Shown in pieces: positions 1 to 8,438 of a DNA stretch of 64,000 nt. Positions within the stretch are counted from its first letter, which is position 1, and every line of letters starts with the position of its first letter. The position numbers were made by a program, and so were the translations under genes. The notes below the pieces were generated by a model that saw only the letters and a list, made by a program, of their open reading frames with translations, had not been told where the DNA came from and searched no databases. Source of the stretch: Hymenobacter translucens (GTDB lineage Bacteria > Bacteroidota > Bacteroidia > Cytophagales > Hymenobacteraceae); NCBI RefSeq assembly GCF_020685205.1, contig NZ_JAJERB010000005.1, positions 62,001 to 126,000 of the forward strand. The letters are read 5' to 3'.

Positions 1-435
1 GGCCGGCTTGATGATGCCCTGTGCGCCAACATTGCCGCTGCCAGCGCCGCCACGCTCCGCCTCTTTGGCTTCGACGCCTCCATCCACGGCCTGGATTCCC
101 ACCTGCTGCTGATTGCGTCCCAGCCCGTGGTCACGGTGGGCAACCCCTGCAACGGGCTGGTGCTGTATGCGCTGTTCACCGGCTTTATTTTAGCCTTCCC
201 CGGGGCCTGGCGGCACAAGCTCTGGTTTATCCCGGCGGGCGTGGCCAGCATCTACCTGCTCAACATTATCCGGGTGGTCGCCCTGGCCATCAACCACCAT
301 TACTCTCATCACACCGTCGAGTTCAACCACCACTACACCTTCACCTTCATTGTGTACGGCTGGATTCTGCTGCTCTGGATGTGGTGGGCTAACCGCCGGG
401 CCGGCCTTTCCGCCGGGGTGCCGCGTTATGAGTGA
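1..435 (+). CDS. Exosortase family protein (probably XrtX type), 5' end missing
   Basis: The frame is open from the first base, so the gene starts outside the window. The visible 144 residues are the C-terminal part of a multi-pass membrane transpeptidase. Three exosortase landmarks appear in the right order: a Cys in VGNPCNGL (around visible residue 45), an Arg in LNIIRVVAL, and a His-rich stretch NHHYSHHTVEFNHHY before the last membrane segment. Exosortases cut proteins at a C-terminal tripartite signal and pass them to the cell surface, usually together with polysaccharide export. The next gene overlaps by 8 nt and looks like the dedicated partner of the XrtX subtype. The exosortase call is strong. 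The subtype is inferred from the partner gene and the likely genus. Confidence 0.82.
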   Translation, partial: GRLDDALCANIAAASAATLRLFGFDASIHGLDSHLLLIASQPVVTVGNPCNGLVLYALFTGFILAFPGAWRHKLWFIPAGVASIYLLNIIRVVALAINHHYSHHTVEFNHHYTFTFIVYGWILLLWMWWANRRAGLSAGVPRYE

Positions 436-994
436 GCTGCCCCGGACCCGGTTTCTGCCCGTCCGCTGGACCGGCCCCACCTACTGGCGGGCAGCCGGCA
501 TTGCCGGGCTCATCGTGCTGGTGTACTGCCTGGGGATCTACGCCGAGGAAGTGTTTGCCGGGCTGACCTCTCTGTGGCAAACCATCCTGCGCGGGCTGGG
601 GCTCGATGAAACGCTGAGCGCCGTGCAGCAGGGCGTGAGCGGGCAGGTCACGACCCGGAGCCTGCCGGCCATGCTCTCCTATGGGCTGCTGTACACCGCC
701 TGCTGCCTGGCCTTGCTCGGGCTGCTGCTGGGCTCGGTGCGCCGCCTGAAGGCAGCGCTGCTTTTGTACGCCGCCGTGTTTGGGGCCTGCACCCTGCTGG
801 TGGTAGGCGGGAAGCTGGGTGGCGACGTGCGCTGGGCCTACCAGCTGGGCCGCCGCCTGATTGACTTTATCGTCTCGCCGCTGCCGGTGATTGTGCTGGC
901 CCCGCTGCTGCGCCTGCTGCTGCCCGAGCCGGTGCCGGCCCTTCCCCACTCGGCGGCTCACCCCGCAGGCGCCGAAACTGTCGGCCGGTCCTGA
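428..994 (+). CDS. Exosortase (XrtX)-associated integral membrane protein
   Basis: This 188-residue protein begins at an ATG (MSELPRTRF) that overlaps the exosortase stop by 8 nt, so the pair is probably translationally coupled. It has about four hydrophobic segments, near residues 20-45, 75-105, 110-135 and 145-170, and a short hydrophilic tail. I see no catalytic motif. Small multi-span proteins of this size commonly follow exosortase genes in Bacteroidetes and are annotated as exosortase-associated. Their molecular role is not established. An upstream in-frame ATG at 350 would run deep into the exosortase gene and is not used here. Confidence 0.6.
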   Translation: MSELPRTRFLPVRWTGPTYWRAAGIAGLIVLVYCLGIYAEEVFAGLTSLWQTILRGLGLDETLSAVQQGVSGQVTTRSLPAMLSYGLLYTACCLALLGLLLGSVRRLKAALLLYAAVFGACTLLVVGGKLGGDVRWAYQLGRRLIDFIVSPLPVIVLAPLLRLLLPEPVPALPHSAAHPAGAETVGRS

Positions 995-1014
995 CCGGAT
1001 AGCTAAGCTAAAGC

Positions 1015-1761
1015 CTACGCCGCTGCCGTTGTCAACAATGCTTCCCACCGCGGAGCGGCATTGTTCCGGGCGGCGTACTGTAACAGGAGTTCGGAGCTAA
1101 GCTCGTACTGCCCCCGTAAACTTGACAAGGCCGCCAGCAGCACCTGGTCCGACGTCGCCGCGGTTAGTTCGGGCAGCGTGCTGACATCCACCAGGAGCTT
1201 TTCCAGCCGGGCCGTAGGCACGCCCTGGATGCGCCGGACGGGGGACGCCCGCTGAAACGACCGGAGCACCACGATTTCCCGCCCTCCGGCTGCCAACGGC
1301 TCTATGCCCGCTTCGGCCAGGCAAAACCGGGGGGTGGCCTTCACCAGGCGGGAAGCCCACTGCAACTCGGCCCAGTTTACTTCCACCACCAGCCGGGCCG
1401 GAAGCTGAGGAAGAATAGCATGCAGCCACTGCGTCGACCACAAACAGCCCATTGGCAGCGACAGGCTGGCCTGCAGGTGCTGCCAGAGCTCCACCCACCC
1501 GGGTTCGAGCACGGGCTTGAACAACGTCTGCGCGACTGGTCCCCCGAAGGCCAGAAGCCCGGGCGCGACCTGGTGCAAAAGCTGACTGCGCACCAGACCC
1601 TGCCGAACCGAGGGCCACACCTCAGCCGTGACGGCGGGCAGGGCCTGGTCGAAAAAGGCCTGAAGCTCCGCCTCCGTAAACCGGGCCCGGTCGCGGAAGT
1701 GGCCTCGCAGCTGGGGCCACGCCCGCAGCACCTGTTCGTACGGGATAAGAAAACGGCTCAT
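1015..1761 (-). CDS. DUF6577 / AbiEi-antitoxin-like protein
   Basis: The 248-residue soluble protein starts with a region that could be a winged helix (residues about 1-75, ending in VAPGLLAFG). A central block follows with WSTQWLHAIL, a hydrophobic strand and LVVEVN. The C-terminal part contains RLEKLLVDV and the ending ELSSELLLQYAARNN. This order matches what I remember of DUF6577 and the related type IV AbiEi antitoxins. No AbiEii-type nucleotidyltransferase partner lies next to it. Instead it starts 29 nt after the TonB receptor stop on the same strand, so it may be the last gene of that operon. It has no signal peptide. Family assignment is tentative and the function is unknown. Confidence 0.5.
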   Translation of the reverse strand: MSRFLIPYEQVLRAWPQLRGHFRDRARFTEAELQAFFDQALPAVTAEVWPSVRQGLVRSQLLHQVAPGLLAFGGPVAQTLFKPVLEPGWVELWQHLQASLSLPMGCLWSTQWLHAILPQLPARLVVEVNWAELQWASRLVKATPRFCLAEAGIEPLAAGGREIVVLRSFQRASPVRRIQGVPTARLEKLLVDVSTLPELTAATSDQVLLAALSSLRGQYELSSELLLQYAARNNAAPRWEALLTTAAA

Positions 1762-1790
1762 TTACCTGCAACTTCGCCATTCCAGTGGAA

Positions 1791-4268
1791 TTACCACTTA
1801 ACGGCCAGCGTCAGGAAAAAGCTGCGCCCATCGGAGGGCAGAATGCCAGGGCCCGGGTAGCCGGTGGCCCGGCGGGTGAAGTAGCGGGCGTTGCCCAGGT
1901 TGTTGACGCTGCCTTCGAGCTTAAACCAGCGCCGTTCCCATGCCACCGAGGCATCCAGAATCTGGTAGGCCGGAATCAGCCCGATTACGGCCGAGGTGGG
2001 GTCCGGACGCGCGTCCCGAGGGCTATTTTTGGCGTTGGTGGCTTCCGAATACTGGTCGGACAGGTAGGTAAACTGCACCGATGCCTTAACCGGCCCGAAG
2101 CCACCCTGCATCCCGGCCTTCAGGTTGACGTTGGGCACAAACTCCACCTGGTTACCCACCACCTGCACGTTCTGGCTCTGGGTGTAGCGGCTCCGGATCA
2201 GCGACACGTTGCCGAACGTGGACCAGCGCCAGCGCCCGGCTTGGGCATTAGGCTGCAGCACCTGTAGAATATCCGCCTCGGCGTAGGACTCCACGCCCAG
2301 AATCAGGGCCCGGCCGATGTTGTCGCGGTAGCGGAACGGGCGGTTGCCGGCATCATAGGTTCCGATTTCACCAATGCGGTTGTTGTAGGCCAGGGCAAAC
2401 AGACTGATGTCGTACGTCAGCCACTGCCCCTGCTCCCCGCGCAGCCCCAGGTCGGCGGAGTAGCCGCGCTCATCTTCCAGATTCGGGTCGATAACCAGGG
2501 AGTTGTTCACAATCTGCATGTCGCCGAAGGTGATGGACCGGTAGTTCTGCGACACGTTGGCGTACAGCTCCCGCTCTTCAGTCGGCTTGTAGCTGGCTCC
2601 CAGGCCCCCGATAACAAAGGCACGCGGGCTGGTGCGCGTCTCCGGCGTAGTCCGCACGTCGGTGATGTTGCCGGCCAGGTCCCGCGACACGGTCTGGTAG
2701 GAGCCGTCGGCCCGGGTACGGATATACTCGACACGCACCCCGGGCGTCAGCGACAGATGCTCGCCGAAGTAGAAGATATTTTCGGCAAAGACGGCTCCGT
2801 TGTAGTTTGGAAACCGGTAGTCCGACGAGCCCGTGGGGGCATTGACCCCGGCGGCCGGCGCCTCGAACCGGAACTCGGCGGCGCGGCCGGCCGGGCCGGC
2901 GCCCTGAATGCTGTGGTTGTAGCCGCGGTACAAGCGGGTACCCACCAGCAGCACGCCACTTTTGGTTTCGCTCAGGGCGTAGCGGGTCAGGTAGCGCGCT
3001 TCGAGGCCCACGTTGCGAAAGTCGCCGGTGATAAGCTCCCGCTGCTGGGTGTCGGCGTCGGGGCGCTCCACGTAGCTGGTCCGGAAGCCGAGGGCATTGC
3101 GGGAAGCCAGCAGGCCAAAGGTGGTCAGGTTGAGACTGGAGCGCGGCGTGATCTTCCAGTCGGCCGAAAGGTTGAACAGGTTCCAGTCGACCTCAAACCA
3201 GTTGCGGGCCCGGTTGGACTGCCGGGGGTTTTCGGCAAACTGCTTGTCGCTCAGCCCACCCGGCTGCTGGGCCAGGTAGTCCATGTGCGTGACCTGGGCG
3301 CCCACCCGGAAGTTCTCGGTGAACTGGTAGCGCAGGTCGGCGTAGGCAGTTTTGCTGTTGAAGCCGGAGTTGGGCCGCCACCCGTCGCCGCGCTTGTACT
3401 GGGCAAAGGTGTAGTAGCTCAGCTTTCGTACCGTGCCGCTGACGCTGTTAAAGGAGTTGAAAAAGCCAAAGGAGCCGGCCGTCTGCCGCGACACGACCGA
3501 TACGGTCTTGTCCGGCTCGGGAGCCCGCAGTTCGAAGTTGAGCAGCCCGCCAAACTGCGTTCCGTACTGCAGCGAGGCGGCCCCGCGCACGAGCTGAATC
3601 CGCTTAACGGCTTCCACCGGCGGAGTGTAGTAACTTTCAGGGTAGCCCAGTGCGTCGGCGGAGATGTCGTAGTTGTTCTGCCGCACGTTGAAGTTGCTGG
3701 TGCGGTTGGGGTCGAGGCCGCGGCCCCCGATGCTGAGCTGCAGGCCGCCCTGGTCACTTTCCCAGATGTTGAGCCCGGCCACCCGGGAGTACACCTGCCG
3801 GGCGTTGTTCGTAGCTAGGTTGGCTACCAGATTGTCGGGCACGATAACCTCGGTTTTCTTGGCCGCGAAAATGGCCGTGCCTTCCACTTCGCGCAGGCGC
3901 TGCTGGCCGAACCGGGCCTGGGGCGCGGCCACTACCACCTCCCGGAGCGTGCGTTCCCGCCGGGCGAGGGTAAACTCCAGAACGCCGCTGTCGGAGCTTA
4001 CTTCGACCTCCGCTTTGGTGGTTTCGTGGCCGATAGAGGAAAACTGCAGCTGCTGCCGGCCGGGCGTCAGCCGGTTCAACGTAAACCGGCCGGCCGAGTC
4101 GGAGCGGGCAATCTGGCGGGAGCCGCGCACATACACCTCGCAGCCCGCCACCGGCAGGTTCGTGCCGGCTTCGCGCACCCTCCCCTGCAGGCTGAGCTGC
4201 TGGGCCACGGCCGAAAACGAGGCCAGGGCGCTGACGACCAGCGCGGCGCTATAAACCGGTAATTTCAT
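1791..4268 (-). CDS. TonB-dependent outer-membrane receptor, FecA-like
   Basis: This 825-residue protein has a signal peptide (MKLPVYSAALVVSALASFSAVAQ). A carboxypeptidase-regulatory-like domain follows (about residues 27-110), then a TonB plug (about 125-235, with QLVRGAASLQYGTQFGG) and a large beta barrel ending in an aromatic residue (LTLAVKW). The segment after the plug (LLNFELRAPEPDK) resembles the ferric-citrate receptor FecA. It should import an iron chelate or similar cofactor using TonB energy. The start codon lies inside the end of the upstream HTTM gene (20 nt overlap), which indicates coupled translation. Neighbouring imelysin and DUF4856 genes support an iron role. The substrate cannot be read from sequence. 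Confidence 0.88.
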   Translation of the reverse strand: MKLPVYSAALVVSALASFSAVAQQLSLQGRVREAGTNLPVAGCEVYVRGSRQIARSDSAGRFTLNRLTPGRQQLQFSSIGHETTKAEVEVSSDSGVLEFTLARRERTLREVVVAAPQARFGQQRLREVEGTAIFAAKKTEVIVPDNLVANLATNNARQVYSRVAGLNIWESDQGGLQLSIGGRGLDPNRTSNFNVRQNNYDISADALGYPESYYTPPVEAVKRIQLVRGAASLQYGTQFGGLLNFELRAPEPDKTVSVVSRQTAGSFGFFNSFNSVSGTVRKLSYYTFAQYKRGDGWRPNSGFNSKTAYADLRYQFTENFRVGAQVTHMDYLAQQPGGLSDKQFAENPRQSNRARNWFEVDWNLFNLSADWKITPRSSLNLTTFGLLASRNALGFRTSYVERPDADTQQRELITGDFRNVGLEARYLTRYALSETKSGVLLVGTRLYRGYNHSIQGAGPAGRAAEFRFEAPAAGVNAPTGSSDYRFPNYNGAVFAENIFYFGEHLSLTPGVRVEYIRTRADGSYQTVSRDLAGNITDVRTTPETRTSPRAFVIGGLGASYKPTEERELYANVSQNYRSITFGDMQIVNNSLVIDPNLEDERGYSADLGLRGEQGQWLTYDISLFALAYNNRIGEIGTYDAGNRPFRYRDNIGRALILGVESYAEADILQVLQPNAQAGRWRWSTFGNVSLIRSRYTQSQNVQVVGNQVEFVPNVNLKAGMQGGFGPVKASVQFTYLSDQYSEATNAKNSPRDARPDPTSAVIGLIPAYQILDASVAWERRWFKLEGSVNNLGNARYFTRRATGYPGPGILPSDGRSFFLTLAVKW

Positions 4269-5610
4269 CGTCGAAAGGTAAGATCCAAGGCTTGGGGCGC
4301 AGGTCGTCGGACACGCGGGCCAGGTCCACGGTGGGGTCGATAAAGCTTTTGCCCAGGCGCCCGTTCAGGCTCACGTAGGCATCGGCGTATACTTTGGGTG
4401 ACTGTACGCCGCGCCGGGCGTAATAGTCGCGCAGGTAGTGGGCAAACTGCACCAGCATGTCGGGCTGGGTGCTCATCATCTTTTCCTGCAGCACGGTCAG
4501 GTGCTCGTAGTTGTTGACCAGCCGGGCCCGGCCCGTTGCGCCGTCGACCACCTTGAACTGTACCTGCCCCATCTTTTCCATGAGCATCACCCGCCAGGAA
4601 AACCGGTAGCCTTCCTCGGTCCAGAACAGCTCCCGCGGATACAGCAGGTACCGAAACGGCACGGCCAGCTGCACCACGAAAAACACGCCCAGCCCGATGA
4701 GCAGCAACTGCCGCCGGGCCGGGCTGTACTGAAGCGGAGCGGCTTGCGGAGCGGCCTCGGGGAGGCGCAGCAGGCGGCGCAGGCGGTCAAGGGCCCGCTC
4801 GTGCCAGGTTGCGGGAAAAAAGATCAGAGCCGCTACCATCATCACGTAGGGAAACATGCCGATGGGAAACAGCACTGCCGTGAGCACGTGGAAGATGACT
4901 ACCGTAGCATACGCCCAGGCCCGGGTGCGGCGGTTCAGCAGAAAAAAGGGCACCGTAAGGTCGTAGAAGGCCCCGAACCAGCTGAAGGCATAGGCCACCC
5001 ACACCTGCCCCAGCAGCGGGCCGATAAGCGGCAGGTCGTTTTTGGCCGGCAGCCAGATGCGCAGGGGCATGGCGTGCACGAGCCAGTCGGAGTTGAGCTT
5101 GGCCAGCCCGGCGTAGCAGTACACGATGCCCATGAGCAGGCGCAGCGCGTCCACCGTCCAGCGCGGCACCTGGTTGCGCCGCCGGCTGGGGTTCAGGCTG
5201 GAATCCAGGGAGAAGTAGCGCCCGGCCGGCAGCAGCACCAGCAGCAGCGCCACCAGGCTTACAAAATAGTAGTGGTTCAGGTAGGTGCTTTTGTCCATGA
5301 GCTCGATGTAGGTGAAGCTCAGGAACAGCCCGGCTGCCGCGGTGCGGTACCAGTAGCCCACGGCTACCAGTACGGCGCACAGCCCGCAAAGCGCGAACAG
5401 CCCGTAGGTGTAGGGCCCCAGCGGCCGGACCCACTCAAAGCCGTAGTAGGGAAAGAAGAACTTCGGCTTCAGGTAGAGCTCCTCAATCCAGCCCTTGGCC
5501 CAAAAACGCACCACGCTGGCCAGTACCAGCAGGCCAAAGGCCAACCGGAACGTAGCCAGCGGGGCAGCTGGAAGGTAGGAATGGAAATAGCGCCGGAGCC
5601 CTTCGCCCAT
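4249..5610 (-). CDS. HTTM domain membrane protein, vitamin K-dependent gamma-carboxylase-like
   Basis: The 453-residue polytopic protein has several membrane spans in the first 300 residues and a soluble C-terminal domain. It resembles the HTTM/VKGC family. The segment DKSTYLNHYYF (His113) lines up with the region of human gamma-carboxylase around His160. YAGLAKLNSDW (Lys171) lines up with the region of catalytic Lys218. I recall these correspondences from the family; they were not aligned by software. The start ATG overlaps the imelysin stop by one base (TAATG) and the 3' end overlaps the TonB receptor start. This gene order recurs, to my knowledge, in Bacteroidetes iron loci. Whether it carboxylates or oxidises anything is not known. 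Confidence 0.75.
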   Translation of the reverse strand: MGEGLRRYFHSYLPAAPLATFRLAFGLLVLASVVRFWAKGWIEELYLKPKFFFPYYGFEWVRPLGPYTYGLFALCGLCAVLVAVGYWYRTAAAGLFLSFTYIELMDKSTYLNHYYFVSLVALLLVLLPAGRYFSLDSSLNPSRRRNQVPRWTVDALRLLMGIVYCYAGLAKLNSDWLVHAMPLRIWLPAKNDLPLIGPLLGQVWVAYAFSWFGAFYDLTVPFFLLNRRTRAWAYATVVIFHVLTAVLFPIGMFPYVMMVAALIFFPATWHERALDRLRRLLRLPEAAPQAAPLQYSPARRQLLLIGLGVFFVVQLAVPFRYLLYPRELFWTEEGYRFSWRVMLMEKMGQVQFKVVDGATGRARLVNNYEHLTVLQEKMMSTQPDMLVQFAHYLRDYYARRGVQSPKVYADAYVSLNGRLGKSFIDPTVDLARVSDDLRPKPWILPFDDEITGL

Positions 5611-6722
5611 TAGTCGCCGTCGTTGTCCACGTAGGTCACCGTCACGCTTAGGGCCGAGGTCATGTCCACCTTGATCAGGCGCACGGCCTTCTGCATCTCG
5701 TTGTAGGAGGCCACGGCGTCCGCGTTACGGCTGGTGATGGTGGCGAACAGGTCGGGGCCGAGGGAGCTGAGCTGCTGGGCCGACACGCCGAACTGGGTGT
5801 TGATAAGGCTGGTCAGGCTTTCTCCCGAGCGGCTGTCCTTGGCTCCCACGGCGTCGAGGTAGCTTTTCAGGGAAGGCTGGCCGGGCCGGCCATTGAAGAA
5901 GCCCTGCACCGTGGCGTGGGCCGTGGTAGCCAGCAGCAGCGGCAGGCTGCCCCGGTGGTAGTAGGCTTCAATCCGGGTCGGCAGGGGCGTCCCGGTCATA
6001 ACGCCGGCCGGAATACCGATTTTACCGGCCCGCAGATACCGCTCGTAGTACAGGGAGTACGCGTTGATAACCCGCGAAAGCGAGGAGCTGGCGTCGGTGC
6101 CGGAATTGTTGATAAAGGTGTCGCGGTACGAGCCGTTCCACTGCGTGTACACCGTGCCAAAGGTCTGGTCCATCTTGGCCATCACGTCGGTCAGGTAGCG
6201 CCGGTGGGCGGCCGAGGAAGCATACTGCTGCACGATGGCGTCGTCGCCGGTGGCAATGCCGTTGAGCAGGTAGTCCAGGGCCGGGAAGCCCTGCTGCGGA
6301 ATGGCCGTCGACAGCTCGAAGTTATAGGAACCTGAGCTGATGTTGCGGTTAATGCCGGCGGCATCGGCCGGGTAGATGTTGAAGTGGTTGCGCAGGCTTA
6401 CCGCTTCGGCCGGGCCGAACTCGTACAGCTCCACCTTCTGCCACTCCACGTACGCGGCCTGCCAGGCCTGCCGCACCTCGGCCAGCGTAGCCGTCGTGGG
6501 CGTTGTCGTAAAGGCGGCCGTTTTGCTTTTCAGCGTCGTCAGCTTGCCATTAAAGCGCTGGTAGCCTGGCTTGATGAGGCTGTCGGCCCACTGCGTGAGC
6601 AAGGCTTTGCGGTCGGGACCGGTGGTGGGCTCTACGGTTTCGCCGCCGGGGTTTTTCTCGCAGCTGAAGATGCCCAGCGTCAGGAGCAGCAGCGTCAGGA
6701 CAGACAGGAGTGACTTTTTCAT
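5610..6722 (-). CDS. Imelysin family (M75-like) lipoprotein
   Basis: I chose the start at MKKSLLSVL (6722), because residues upstream of it do not form a signal. The 370-residue product has a lipoprotein signal (LLTLGIFSC) and an all-helical imelysin fold with WQKVELYEFGPAEAV and GFPALDYLLNG. In iron-binding imelysins and EfeO/EfeM the equivalent position is usually GxHxxE. Here it reads GFPALD, so the His and Glu are replaced and metal binding may differ. It is anchored in the outer or inner membrane facing the periplasm. Its stop shares one base with the HTTM start. Iron-related function is inferred from family and operon. Confidence 0.82.
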   Translation of the reverse strand: MKKSLLSVLTLLLLTLGIFSCEKNPGGETVEPTTGPDRKALLTQWADSLIKPGYQRFNGKLTTLKSKTAAFTTTPTTATLAEVRQAWQAAYVEWQKVELYEFGPAEAVSLRNHFNIYPADAAGINRNISSGSYNFELSTAIPQQGFPALDYLLNGIATGDDAIVQQYASSAAHRRYLTDVMAKMDQTFGTVYTQWNGSYRDTFINNSGTDASSSLSRVINAYSLYYERYLRAGKIGIPAGVMTGTPLPTRIEAYYHRGSLPLLLATTAHATVQGFFNGRPGQPSLKSYLDAVGAKDSRSGESLTSLINTQFGVSAQQLSSLGPDLFATITSRNADAVASYNEMQKAVRLIKVDMTSALSVTVTYVDNDGD

Positions 6723-6744
6723 GAAGAGCTGATTTCGCGGCGAA

Positions 6745-6785
6745 GGCCAACAAACCACGCAGCACCGCTACCCGATTTGTTGGCC
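6745..6785 (-). other. 10-bp perfect hairpin between DUF4856 and imelysin genes
   Basis: GGCCAACAAA (6745-6754) pairs perfectly with TTTGTTGGCC (6776-6785) around a 21-nt loop. It lies inside the 84-nt gap of the operon and has no T-tract on the minus strand. It is better suited to mRNA processing or stability control than to full termination. This is inference. Confidence 0.5.
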
Positions 6786-6806
6786 CTGAGCCCGCCGGTG
6801 AGGCGA

Positions 6807-7949
6807 CTACTGAATGTTGAACTTGGCTTTGATGGCGTTGATGGCTACATCGGCCTGGGCGTTGGTCAGGCTCCAGGCGCCGTTGGTACCCGAGGTCAGG
6901 CCATTAAGCAGGTTGTCGGAGAAAGCGGCGTCAGCACCATACTTGGTGCAGAAGCGCAGCGAGTAGATAAAGCCCAGCCCTTCAGCCAGCGCATGGGCCT
7001 TCACGTCGAGGGCCGGAGCAGCTTTCCAGTTCGTCAGGTACGACACGGCCGATAGGGCAATGGTCTTTTCCAGCTCGGTCCGGATGATAGCAGCCTGGGC
7101 CTGTACGCCGGACAGGTCGTTGTTTACAATGGCGGCACGCCCTTTCAGGAAAGCCATGTACACGCCCGGCGAGGCCGGACCGTTTTTCTCGTTCAGGTAG
7201 CCGGCCAGAAACCGCTCCCGGGGGGTCAGGGCAATGTCCGTAGTCATGATGGCGTTGCTGGTCATGTAGCCGTAGGCCAGATCCCAGTTGTGCTCCAGCT
7301 CCGAGTAGGTTTTGCCGCTAACTACTTTGCTGTTGTCCGCTTTCAGAGCCTGGTCCGTGAGCAGCACGTTGTCGATCTGGTCCAGCAGCAGGGCTCCGAT
7401 CAGCGCCTTCTGAATGACCTGGTTTACTTCGATGCCGTTGCCATCCACCAGGTAGCGGCCCAGGCGACCGGCCGAGCCGGGCGTAGCGACGCTGTTCACC
7501 GACTGGCTGGCTACGGCCAGCTTGGTGATGTTCTGGTCGATATAGCGCCGCACCACATCCGCGTTGGCGCTGCTGAAAGAAGCCGCCGTGGTATTCCGCA
7601 GCTGCAGCCCCGACGCGTTCAAAGCCGGGGCCGTGAAGGTAGAGCCGGTATAGAGGCTGTTGAGCCGGTTCACGTCGAGCGTGGAAGGCGTAGCCGGGGG
7701 GGCCACTGCCACCTGCGCCATGTAGTTGTTGAATTCCGTGAACATGTCGAGCCGCGTCGTCGACGTGCTCAGGTCCACCGTAGAAGCTCCGCTGGCATCT
7801 TTAAACGACTCCGTGTAGCGCGACGTGGCCGTCAGGGAGCTGGCATCCATCTTGGTGCGCAGGGCCGGTACTGCTTCGTTGTCATCATCACAGGAAGTGA
7901 AGCCGAAAGCGAGGGTGATCAGTGCGAGCGATGCGAATTTAAGGGACAT
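6807..7949 (-). CDS. DUF4856 domain lipoprotein
   Basis: The 380-residue protein has a lipoprotein signal peptide ending in LAFGFTSCDDDN, with Cys20 as the lipidation site followed by acidic residues. The body is mostly helical with no transmembrane segments. The stretch ESFKDASGASTVDL to DMFTEFNNYM resembles the start of the DUF4856 family. Members of that family sit beside imelysin, HTTM and TonB-receptor genes in Bacteroidetes, and this gene heads the same order here. It is probably an accessory surface or periplasmic factor in metal uptake. No catalytic motif is visible. A -7 promoter element lies 31 nt upstream. Confidence 0.75.
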   Translation of the reverse strand: MSLKFASLALITLAFGFTSCDDDNEAVPALRTKMDASSLTATSRYTESFKDASGASTVDLSTSTTRLDMFTEFNNYMAQVAVAPPATPSTLDVNRLNSLYTGSTFTAPALNASGLQLRNTTAASFSSANADVVRRYIDQNITKLAVASQSVNSVATPGSAGRLGRYLVDGNGIEVNQVIQKALIGALLLDQIDNVLLTDQALKADNSKVVSGKTYSELEHNWDLAYGYMTSNAIMTTDIALTPRERFLAGYLNEKNGPASPGVYMAFLKGRAAIVNNDLSGVQAQAAIIRTELEKTIALSAVSYLTNWKAAPALDVKAHALAEGLGFIYSLRFCTKYGADAAFSDNLLNGLTSGTNGAWSLTNAQADVAINAIKAKFNIQ

Positions 7950-7979
7950 GAAGCCTGTTGATTAAGGTGATTGATGCGA

Positions 7980-7987
7980 CAAAGGTA
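7980..7987 (-). promoter_or_regulatory. Promoter -7 element for the DUF4856-imelysin-HTTM-TonB operon
   Basis: On the minus strand the sequence is TACCTTTG, a perfect match to the Bacteroidetes TAnnTTTG box. It ends 30 nt before the first codon. No convincing -33 TTG is found at the expected distance. Confidence 0.6.
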
Positions 7988-8304
7988 TAGCTTATTTGGA
8001 AAGATTACAGATAAGCGGAAAGAATTTATTTATAGCTGGTCTAAATAAGACCTGCTGCGTTCTTTCATCAGGCTGCCCGTCCATTTTGCTTCCGCTTGAC
8101 AGGAAGAACCCGCAGGGAGTTCGTACCGCGGCCTGAGCCTGAACCTTTATGGTTTGTCCTGCCCGCAATCTGGTTGGGGTAGGTCCTCGTTATCAGAGCG
8201 GGCAGTTCCGGGGACGTTTGCTGCCTGTTGCGCGGCGCCCCGTGGCTTACCCGTAAGCAGCTGCTTTGCCCGTTCCTTGCCTTTTAGGCTTGCCAGCGCA
8301 CAAA
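7988..8304. other. Intergenic region, no gene seen
   Basis: About 320 bp between the iron operon promoter and the tRNA-Leu terminator. The part next to the promoter (7988-8050) is AT-rich. The rest holds only short shadow frames. I found no iron-box palindrome or repeat. Confidence 0.5.
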
Positions 8305-8335
8305 AAAGCCCCTTTACACACGGTAAAGGGGCTTT
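8305..8335 (-). terminator. Rho-independent terminator of tRNA-Leu
   Basis: AAAGCCCCTTTA (8305-8316) pairs with TAAAGGGGCTTT (8324-8335). On the minus strand the hairpin is followed by a run of T. It lies 4 nt past the tRNA 3' end. Confidence 0.85.
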
Positions 8336-8339
8336 ATCG

Positions 8340-8422
8340 TACCAGAGACGGGAATCGAACCCGTACGCCTATTCGGCAAGGGATTTTAAGTCCCTCGTGT
8401 CTACCAATTCCACCACTCCGGC
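8340..8422 (-). tRNA. tRNA-Leu (anticodon TAA)
   Basis: On the minus strand the sequence folds as a type II tRNA. The acceptor stem starts GCCGGAG, the D-loop region is TGGTAGAC, and the anticodon loop is CTTAAAA with anticodon TAA. A long variable arm follows, then T-loop GGGTTCGATTCCC. The CCA end is not encoded. It has its own promoter box and terminator. The 83-nt ends assume a G-U first acceptor pair. Confidence 0.96.
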
Positions 8423-8438
8423 AAAAACGGGGATGCCA

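Noticed and set aside
1015..1761. Complete type IV toxin-antitoxin module
   Set aside because: No AbiEii-type nucleotidyltransferase gene lies on either side. Only the antitoxin-like protein is seen.
6723..6758. Twelve-residue longer start of the imelysin gene
   Set aside because: The extra residues precede a typical lipoprotein signal that starts with MKKSLL.
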